Positions 29,539-40,200 of a DNA stretch of 64,000 nucleotides are shown here, in pieces. The notes beneath the pieces were generated by a model. That model was not told where the DNA came from, ran no database searches, and saw only the letters and a list, made by a program, of their open reading frames with translations. The translations under genes were made by a program, and so were the position numbers. The stretch lies in assembly GCA_009823395.1 (NCBI GenBank), contig CM020518.1:12210501-12274500 (forward strand). Direction: 5' to 3'. Source of the stretch: Thamnaconus septentrionalis. Lineage: Eukaryota; Chordata; Actinopteri; Tetraodontiformes; Monacanthidae. The number at the start of each line of letters is the position of its first letter. Position 1 is the first letter of the stretch.

Positions 29539-31699
29539 AAATAAAAGGGAAAACTACTCGCTGCCAAACCATCGCTTCAAACCTGTTAACTTTCTTCCTC
29601 TGGTTTCCGTTTATTTTTATTTTTATTTTTTTTGAAGACATTCCCATCTCTGACTCGGAGAGCTTCAATCCAGCTCTGTGGGAGGAGCAACGCAAGCACA
29701 GAGCTCAGGTGGCCTTCGAGTGCGACGAGGACAAGGACGAGAGGGAAACACCCCCACGGGTTTGTTATGTTACATTTTGCTGTCAATTATCTGTCATTTT
29801 TGTTTTTCTGTTAATTGTAACCATTTTCCTCAGTGAAACAGAAAGAAACTTGTCTGAATTGAGACTAAATGTAGCTAAATTCCCTCTGAACCCTTCTAAT
29901 TTATCTCCCTCACCGACCAGGAGGGAAACCTGAAGCGCTACCCGACGCCGTACCCAGACGAGCTGAAGAACATGGTGAAGACGGCCCAGTCGGTTGCTCA
30001 CCGGCTGAAGGAGGACGAGTCCGGCGACGAGTCCGGCAAGGACGGCAAACCGGCCGAGAGGAACCACATCGGAGTGCAAGACGTAGGCGTCAAGGTCGGC
30101 GGCAGCCAAACCAAGTCCCGCTCTTCAAGCGCGAAGATATTGCATAAAAATAATCTAAATTCGCTCTGTGCTTTGCGAAGGTGATAGACGCTCCCTGCCT
30201 GAATGGCACGTCGTCGGAGGTGGAGCCCAAAGCGTCCATCAACGCGCGCCAGTCCCAGAATCTCCCTGCGCGAGCCACCTCGGAGTCTCTCAGCTCTCAC
30301 ACGGTGCCGCTCAGGTCGTCGGGGAACTCCATGATGAACCACGAGGACACGCTGGAGGTACTCCAGCACTCTGAAACCTAGTTTACACCGAAAGCGTCTG
30401 CGGCGCGTTCGCAGCTCTGCAGCAGAACACGGCCATTAATGTATAGTCAGTGTGCAGGTTCACACCAGGGGTGGCACCAGCGCGTCTCAGAAGCGTCCAA
30501 GAAGTGTCAGAACACGTTTTGTTTTTCTATGTCTGTATTTTACTGTGAAAGGTCAACGTGACCCATTGGCTTCCCATTGGCTCGGTTCAGTTCGTCTGTC
30601 AAATAATAAAGCAGATTTCACTGCTTTATTGAAACTATGATGAACAAAATGCAGGTATATTTAAATACCTGCATTTTGTATGATACCGGAAGTTTGGTTT
30701 ATTATTATTTTTCTTTTTTACACAAAGCGGTACTTCAAGACACTTTTGGGATTGGCAAAAGACTTTTGTTTCACTGTTCTCTTTGAATACACGTCAAACT
30801 ACCTGGGTTGTCGCGCGATCTTGCAACCCTCGCGCGAACCGATGGATGGTGTAAATTGGGGGTCACTTAACGACGCAAGATGCAAGAGCATTGTAAACTT
30901 TTTGAGGAGCGGCTCGGTGACCTCGTTCTCCTGCGTCCGCAGGACTCCGAGGAGCTGTCCGACGACGAGGAGGAGATGAAGATCGCCGAGATGAGGCCCC
31001 CTCTCATTGAAATCTCCATCAACCAGCCCAAAGTGGTGACGCTGAGCAAGGACAAGAAAGGTGAGAGCTCCTCCGGCAGCGCAGCCGCAGGAGTCGGACC
31101 GCACGCAGCCCCCCGCTCGCCCGCTAACGCTCCGGTGTTCGCAGACGACGCCGACTCCTTGCTGGACGACACCGTGGCCAACAGCAACCAGAACAACAGC
31201 AACTGCTCGTCGCCGTCGCGCATGTCCGACTCGGTGTCCCTGACCACGGACAGCAGCCAGGACAACTCTCTGTGCACGCCCGAGAGGGAGGCCAAGATGC
31301 CCTTCCTGCCCAAGAGCCGGTGAGTGTCGCTCACGCTAGTTTATGCGGGTGGGCGATACTGGCGACTTTGGTACCGATACCAAGTACATACGGGGCTGGT
31401 ACAGTTACATGCCGATACTCGTACTTGAAATGTCATGATAGTTGAATAATTTTGTGATTTGACCTTCAGTAGTTGATTATAATCATGCTAAAAAACATGT
31501 AAATAAACGTTTTTAAATGTTTTTTTCAATAAGTACAAAAAAAAAGTAGACAGTTGTTTATGAAAAACGTCACTAGTGCCAAATAACCAAAAAAGTGAAT
31601 ATGTAACATAAAAAGTATAAATCTAACATTGTCAGCAACTCAACAAAAACCACTAACTTAACCATTAAACGCAGCTATTCAGGTTGTAGTTCCTTCACG

Positions 31700-31733
<34 letters not shown>

Positions 31734-34177
31734 CTGTTTACTTTGACAGACTTGGAGAGGAGCTGTCAGGAAGTTGAAGTAATTTTCCGGAGAAATCTCG
31801 AAGAGAAACTGCAACAACAGTATCGATCTCATCACGCAAGTATAGGTCGGATACCAATGCTCACCATCGATATTTAGATCGATACGTCCAGCCCTCCTAG
31901 TTGAGGCATCTTGGGACCGATCGGTGCGAGTCGCCGCACCGTCTCCTCCACACACTGTGAGCACACACAGGAATAAAGCAAAGTGGAAACCTTTCCACTG
32001 AAAAATGGACTTTTGATTTATTTTTCTCTTCTTCTTTTTTTTCCCCAACGTGCAAATGACCTCCAACTCTGATAAAGCTGTTGCCATAGCAGCATCCTCC
32101 AGCCATTGTTTACAACTCGGTTTCCCGGCCTTCCTCAGCAGTTTATTGAAGAGAAGCTCAGAACAGTCGGTTCTCGCTTGGTTCGTACTCTCAACCACTC
32201 CAGCAGAATCTAGAACCCGAGGGAAGCCGACGAACTGCAGAATCTGCTCAGCACTTTTAACCCACTACAAATCATCAGCAGTATGTCTGTGAAGGTTCTC
32301 AGTCATCCAGGTCATCTTAATGTAGAAGGCTCAAGTTGGGGCAACTAGGATTGTTCTTGTTGTATAGACCCTCGTATTTAACCAACAGGAGATATAGGTG
32401 GGGCTAAAGCAGGCAAACTATGGCCCGGGGAAATTATATTTATAGTAAGTAAGTCATAAAATAGTTGTATTTCATCCATTTTTTTCAGCATTTTAAGAGT
32501 CATTTCAATAAAGAGCTCAGTACCACAGGGCTTCAAAGACACATTTTGTTGTAACTTTGCTTTTGTCAGAATTTTCGAACCCATTGTGGCCCACCAGTCA
32601 AAAGGATTGTCCAGCCCTGGGCTTAAGGCTGATGGAACCTTCTATGAACACAGGTGTCGATTTTTCAACAAATGAACAGATTCTCTTCTTTGGCTCTTCA
32701 GGCAAGAAGATGAAAACATGAACCAGCCGAAGGAGACCACGGCCTTCCTGCACAACGGTAACGGCTCGGAGACGACGCTGCAGGCCCTGCTGACGGGCCA
32801 GCAGGTGGCGCCGGAGAAGGCGGGCGACTACGACCTGTCCATGGAGGCCCGGCTGGCCTTCATCGAGAGGGGCATCAAGAACGGCATGGTGGGAGGCGGC
32901 GGGGACGGCGGCTACACCAAGTGGGACCAGATCAACATGAACGTGACCAAGCTGGCGCCGGACAACATGGTGCAGCTGGAGGACGGCGAGCGGACCGGCG
33001 GCGGCGGCGGCGGCGACAACGACAACGACGGCGAGCGTTTCCTCAACGGCAACCGGCGGAGCCAGGGGGCGTGGGCGGCAGCGGCGGCTGCCTCGGCAGG
33101 CGTGACGGCCTGCAGTGGCGGCGGCGGCGGCGTTGACCCTCGCTGTCCCGCAGCACCGAGGAGCTGTCGCCCGAGAGGAGGGCGGGCCCCCGCAGGTGGC
33201 CAAGTGCCACAGCGCCAGCAACATGGAGGCGGGCGGCGGCGGCGGCATGAGGCTGTTCGCCGCCGGCGGCGACCACCCGACCACCCCTACGGCGGGGGTC
33301 GGCGGTGGTGGGGCGGGCCGCAGCCCCCCATCGTGCGCAGCAAGTCGGCCAGCCAGCTGCTGAGCGAGCAGAGCCTGCAGGTCTGCGCCGGCTCCTCCGC
33401 CTCCTCCTCTGACCTCCTCTCCACCTCCTCCTCCTCCGCCGCCGCCAAGCCGCCCGCCAGGTACCCTGGCCCCCCCGCCGCCGCCGGCGTCTCGCCCCCC
33501 CAGTACAACATCCAGTACACCAGCGCCGCGCTGCCCAAGGACGGCTACTGGGCCCACAGGGTGGCGGCGGCGCCCGCCGAGCACCAGCCCTACCTCCCCC
33601 CCCGCCCCGCACTCCCTCGCCAACACAAACTACTCCAACCGCAACCAGGCGCCCCCCGCCTACCCCCTGCACCCCCCCGCCCAGCAGTGGGGGGGGCAGC
33701 CGCGCAGCAGCACCCTGCAGCGCCAGAGCAGCGCCGCCTCCAGCGCCTCCATCGGCGACTACATGACCTACAGGGACATCCACACCCTGGCCAGGGGCCC
33801 GCTGGCCATGAGCCACGCGCGCGCACAGGCCCCTGTCGGCGCGCACCTACAGCATGGACACGCCGCCCGGCAGCGGGCGGCCCGGCGGCGGCGGCGGCGC
33901 CGCGCCGGCTGCAGCCGCACGAGCTCCCCGAGAGGACCATGTCGGTCAGCGACTTCAACTACCAGCACGGCAGCCCCGGCAAGAGGCCCAACGCCAGGGT
34001 GAAGTCGGAGCACTCGCTGCTGGACGGGCCCGGCCTGGTGGCGGGCAGCGCCGGCGGCGGCAGGGTGCCGGCCGACTGGAGGGACCAGGTGATGCGGCAC
34101 ATCGGGGCCAAGAAGATGGAAAAGGTGAATCCGCGTCTCTGTTCGTTCGTTATTTCTTTCTTTCTTGCAGGCCTTGT

Positions 34178-34227
<50 letters not shown>

Positions 34228-37200
34228 AACTTTTGCAGATGTTCTTGAAGTATTTCAGCCTCTGGGGAGGGGGGGCGGGATTCCAATACACACCTGTGTT
34301 TTGTTTTGTTTTTTCTTAATTTTAAGTTTTAAACAATCCCCAACCCCTCCAACCACATGTACGAGCTGTCAGGTGACCTGAAGTGAAGCAGATCGTCATT
34401 AGAAACTCATACCTTGGTGTCGTCCATGCACATGCATATAACAAACTCTTTCCTTTGGTTTTGTATGTGACCTACAACTACGCACAGTCGACAAAAAGGA
34501 AGAAGGAACTCTTTTGAGTGAATCTCACCACCAAACACAAAAGCTTCCACGGTCTTTTGTGTCTGTGGATGAAATATTTCAGAAGGACGACCTCGCTCTT
34601 AGCACCAGAGTCCCACCGCTAAACAACCCCCTGGCCTGCATGTTTGTTTGCATGTTTTCTGTGTCGCGCAGTAGCTTGGTTTTCTCTCTCTCTCTCTCTC
34701 TCTCTGTTGCGTCACTCTCGTCTGCACGGCTGCACGCTGACGTCTTGTTTTGCCCGCCTGCTGTCTCGTGTGCCCCCAAATCCCCCCCCACCCCCCTCCC
34801 CTGTGCTCAGAGCGCGCTGTCTCGCTCCTTTAACTCCGGCGCCGCTCCGCTGAGCCGCTCGCTCTACGGCAGCTGTAGGGACGTGCACGGCAGCCAAGGC
34901 TCCTTCCTGGTCTTTAACACCTGCAGGGCCGCGGGCCACCGCGTGAGTACCGTCGACGCCGAAGGTTCCCAAACCCTACATCGCAACCCATCCCTTAGCA
35001 GCCTTCAGCCCCTCCCACCACCGCTGACCTCCCACGCCACGCTAGATTCACGTCCTTTGCACCAGGGGTGTCAAACTCGAACGCAAAGTGGGCCCAAAAT
35101 GTCAAACTCGGGACAAAGTCGCTGACCAACATTGATTGAAAAATCTTCCTCCAGATAGAACAGTGAACCTGTTTATATGGTGTTGAAGTTTTGCTTCAAC
35201 ACCGAATATGGAACAAGCGAAGCTTAATACTATACAATGAAATGACTTCATATTGCACACATGCAAAATCGAATTTCAAATTTAAAAATCTCATCAAAAT
35301 AAATAAAGTATATTTTTTAAAATAACAATAAACCAATTAGGTAATAATAATATCCTTCAATGAATGTCCTGTCCTGATTGACATGCCAGAATATCAGCAG
35401 TGCTGTAGTATCATAGAGGTGGGCCAGCAGCTCTAGCAGTGATTTTATGTTGAATTCAGCCCGCGGGCCAGAGTTTGACACCTACGCTTTAGAAGAAGCC
35501 CCCCACCCCCAGTGCTGAGAAGTGGTCGCCGGCCTCCTTTCTTTCGCTTTTGTTGCTTCTCCGCTGGCGAGTGGAAGGCGGCGTTTCCTCCCTCAAACGC
35601 CTCGTGACCACGAGCCCCCGTCGCACGGCGGCCATCCTCCTCCTTCTCCTCCCCCTCCTCGTCTCGTGTCGCTCCTCTCTGCGCCAATCGGCGTGACGCG
35701 TTCCGCAAAAGGGGCCCTTCTTCCTGGTTACGCAATCGTCCAGACGGTTTGAGGGGCCTTGAGTGCCTCTGCAGCCAAAATCAAAGAAAATGTTTTAACC
35801 TCAATGTGCTTTTATTTTATTTTTTTATTTAAATTCAGCCCATCTCCTCCAAACTTGAGCGGCTTCAATGGGAAAAATGCCCCCTTTTCAATCTTCTACC
35901 GTCCTCTTAATTATGAACTCCGGTTCTCCTGCCCCCTCAACCCCCCCGACTGCAAACACGTCTCAGCAGTGACCTCTCTCCTTCTCTAACATGCATTTTA
36001 AATCGCTCTTCATTCTCACCTCAACCTCCGACCATCAACCTCGGAACCGCCTCCTCACCTGTCATGTTGTGTGTGTGTCAGGATGAAAGCTGTCTCGCTT
36101 GAAGGTAAGCGTGTGTGTGTGTGTGTCGCTGTTTGGTGTTAGACTTGGAAACGCACTGTGTTTCGTGAGCGTCTTGGTGTTCCCCGCACACTTGAGTCAC
36201 TTAGCGCCACCTGCAAGCTGAACAGAACAGAATGACAGTAGAAGCTGAGCTCGGTTCATTTGATTTCCTTTCATTGGAAAATCCTCTGTGATTGGACGTG
36301 TGTGTCGTTAGCGGACGTGACAAACGTTCCCGCCAGAATCCGACTTGTCCCCCTTTTTACCGCAAAAGTCACGAGTTTGCGCTCTCGAGAACGCGGCCGC
36401 TAACCATCGTCCACTCGTCTCTTTCAGGACGACGTGTTTGCTCCTCCAGGCCAGCAGAGCTACACCCTGGACCCCCACAGAAAAGTAGGTCTCAACACCT
36501 AGGAGGCTGTTTTTTTAAATAATGTGACTCGTTATTCACATCAGGGCTGGTAGCATTGCTCACAAATTAAATTTTGATCTTAAAAGTTGGCCCAAATATA
36601 TTCTAATATTATTATTAATATTAATATTTTATATTTATTCCCTAGTGAAAATGACTTATTGTAAAAACAGTTCACCATTATATCCACCAGAGGGCGCACA
36701 CCGCCAAACGTCAAGAAGAACGACCAATTGTAGTCAAACGCTGATCTAATTTCTTCAGACAAACTTCAGGCCTCATGTTCAACATGTGATATTTCGTGCA
36801 ACGCGTGACTGCAGCTAAGAGAGTCAATGTGCGCATGAAAAATATATTTTGTACAGAATTCAATTATTACTTTTTCCGTTCAAATGTACAATTCTTTTCC
36901 CCATATTCGAAGAATTTCCGAAATTTGAATATTAATTCTGCCGTCTGTTTCCAAGGTGCCTACGATAAACGGTCAGATGGGCCCGGCCGGCCGCCCTCAG
37001 ATGAGCCAGGCGCCGATGGCCCGTCACCCGTCCAGGGAGCAGCTCATCGACTACCTGATGCTCAAAGTCTCCCAGCCGCCACCGGGGGCTCCTCGCGGCC
37101 CGCAAGACGCAGCGCAGCAAGAGGTGAGCGCACGCACGGCAGGTTGACCCCAATAGAAGGAAAATAAGCACGCGGGGCTGACGCAGGCGTGTGTGTGTGG

Positions 37201-40200
37201 GCGGCTGTGTTTCAGATCCGCGTGAAGGTGGAGAAGAATCCCGAGTTGGGTTTCAGTATATCAGGAGGAGTGGGAGGCCGAGGGAACCCCTTCCGACCGG
37301 ACGACAACGTAAAGACGCCGTCTTTTGTTTTCCGCTTTGTGAAAATTTTGTTTTAGTGGAAGGGAAAAATGTTTTTTGGGCACCCTTGAAATTTTGCTCA
37401 ATATCTACTCAAATCTGCTCAAACGTTTTCATGGAATATTTGCCAGCACAAAAAACATGTTTAGTTATTTTATTGTTAACATGAAAAGCAACTAAACTAA
37501 ATGTTTGTATTTGCCCTGGATGTGTGTCAAGGACCAGTATCTTGCATCCAGTCTTTTTATTCCTCCACTGAAAAGAGATTTTTCTATCTAAGCGTATTGC
37601 ATTCACCTGGGGAAAAAAGCTGTTTGTCAGGGCGATTTCTTTTCATGGTTGGTTTCTCCGAGTCATTTTTTTCTGATTTTCTGAGTGATTTTTTTTCTTC
37701 AGAATAATTTTCTTTTCTGTTTTTCGGACTAATCTTTTTTTTCCCGGGTTTAAAGAGCGAGAGAGAGAGAGAAGAAAAGCTCATTCAGATCTCCTCGACA
37801 TAGTGATGTTTCTCACGGGATTTCGAAGTATCACAATAATTCAGAAAAAAAAAAGCTGAAATTACCATCAAAAACAGGGAAAGATTAGTCAGAGAAACAG
37901 GAAAAATGAATTACTCCCCAAAAAAAAAACATGAAAGAAAATAATTACCCTGAAAAATAGAGCTTTTTTTCCCAATTGAATACAATACGCGTCCGTAATT
38001 TTCCCCATTGATATGTGAATGTTTTTTTCCCCCATTTTCAAAATTTTAATATATTGCACTGCAATTCACGAAGCAGCTTTGTGTGTGCAACTGCCATTCG
38101 ACTCACTGCGTAAATGTCATTCTCAGGGCATTTTCGTGACCAGGGTTCAACCTGAGGGCCCGGCGTCTAAGATTCTTCAGCCCGGTGACAAAATAATCCA
38201 GGTATTCATTCGCAAATTACCCAGGAATGTTATATTTTTGTAAACACACAACTTAAAACAACTCTCTCTGTTCCAGGCGAATGGATACAACTTTGTGAAC
38301 ATCGATCACGCCAACGCAGTCGCCCTCCTGAAGACGTTTCCGAGCACTGTGGAATTGACTGTCATTCGAGACCTGCAAGCGTAGTAGTGTCAGGCGACCT
38401 CCGGCAGGGGTGGCGGGGGTGGGGGGCGCGCGTCTGGACAGACGGACAGAGAAAATTCTAAGCTGACTCATATTTTTCTACGCGGAGGAGACTTGATTAG
38501 TCGATGGCTGTCGGGACTGTTTATAGCAGAGATCTCCGCAGCCTCCATCCTGCGGGGGGCGACAGACCACTGAGGGGTGTGGATCAGAGCGCCACTGCAG
38601 CGAGTACGAGTCCTCAAAAGGCCAACACTGTGGTATATATATTTTTATACAAAAGGAAGCTGAAGATATGACCTGTGCTGAAGCAAATAATTACTGTGGT
38701 CCCTGTTCACCATCTTTTCTTTCCTCTTTTTCGTATTTTTTTTTTGTTTTGTTTTATTTTTGTGTCTGTTGCGACTTTTCTGTTTTTCCAGTTTGCCTTT
38801 TTTTAATTGTCTTTTTTTTTTTAGGATGTTGAAACCATTTTCTAGTCTGCCGCGTGTGACGCTATGTGGAGGACAATGTTATGTGCTTTTCGTGCGGAGA
38901 CGAAAGTAGATCACGGAGGCGTTCGGTTTTGGGAGAAAGATTTTTTTTGATTATTATTATTATTATTATTATTTTGCTGCTCGTTTCGTTTCTCCTCCTG
39001 CAAAAAAAAAAAAAAAAAATTTTTGGAAAAGCCGACCCGCCCGCTGCTTCCATTCACTCAGTAGCATCGCCACGTCCTGCAAGCCACCTCACAGCACCAG
39101 CTGCCCGAGCATATCACCCAATCAGACACGGCCTGAGTTATAAGCAACGGAGCATTCCGAAGAAATCCAGTTTGCGTTTGGTAATTTAAGAAGGCTGAAA
39201 GTGGGACAAGAGAGTCAAAGACCTTGGAAAGTGTGAGAGAAGAGGTGAAGTCTCTCTCTTTCCAAACCAGAGAAAGTTTGACATTTTGAGCGACGCGGTC
39301 GTTTCGACCTCGGCCAGGCGGCGTTTCGCTCTCGTCCAGATCGTGTCGCTTTTTCGGACGGAGCGCCGCCGAGTCCTCGGTCCAGTGACGCACGTCGCTC
39401 AGAATGTCACGACTCTCATTTTGAAGAAACGTACGATGGTTTTGCTAGTGAACCAAAGCAAGTTTTGGGGAGAAAGAAAATATGTGAACCGAAGGCGGGA
39501 AGCAGGAGACGACTTCAGAAAGACATTTGGGGGGGAGAAAAAGAAGATTAAAACACGTCACTCTAGTTTTAACATTGAAGGGCTTTCATATCGCACGACT
39601 GTTTGTCTCATTGGGGTTTCAGCATCTCGCTCTTGAGTTTTCGATCCCGGGGGGGAAAGACCACCGTTTTGCCTTTTGTGTTTTTACAAATATCACGTTT
39701 TTACTCATCGCTTGGGAGATGTTTCTCATTCTACATCTTTATTTTATTTTATTTTATTTTATTTTATTTTTTGCATTGTTCAACTGTACAGAGTTGGGAG
39801 ACGTGAATTGTCAAGTGCCATAGACCTTGAACTGTTTGAATTAGGGGGCGCTCTCTAACCCCAGAGCCCAAGCAATAGTCACGTACACACAGCCCCTGGG
39901 AGTACATGTGCAGCATACTGGCTTACCGAGCAATACTTCAAAGCCTTTATTTTCACTCAGACAAACATCAGATAGCATTTTTAAAACATTTTAGGAATAC
40001 CTGGTGATTTTACATGATTTTTATATAGTGAAAATAATCTTTTGTAAGGAGACGGCACTGGTGATATATATGAGAGTGCTTTAAAAAAAAAAAAACAGAA
40101 AAGAGTTCTTTTTGTTGTGTAAAGGTTTAATCGTTAGTTGCATACTTTACCACCACGTCTTTTTTTTTTTTTTTACGTAAAATAACCTGTTGAAAAACAG

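Noticed and set aside
32598..33846. Long minus-strand frames opposite the large erbin exon (342 and 267 codons)
   Set aside because: GC-rich DNA has few stops on either strand. The products are Ala/Gly/Arg/Val low complexity and the plus strand is clearly coding.
34170..34319. Extension of the erbin exon past 34124 through the (CA)n tract
   Set aside because: The donor AAAAG|gtgaat lies exactly where human erbin changes exon, and the extension is only His-Thr repeats and phenylalanine-rich read-through.
36081..36103. 23-base micro-exon in the erbin variable region
   Set aside because: It has splice-like borders, but phase 0 reading gives a TGA stop, and its length would shift the frame.
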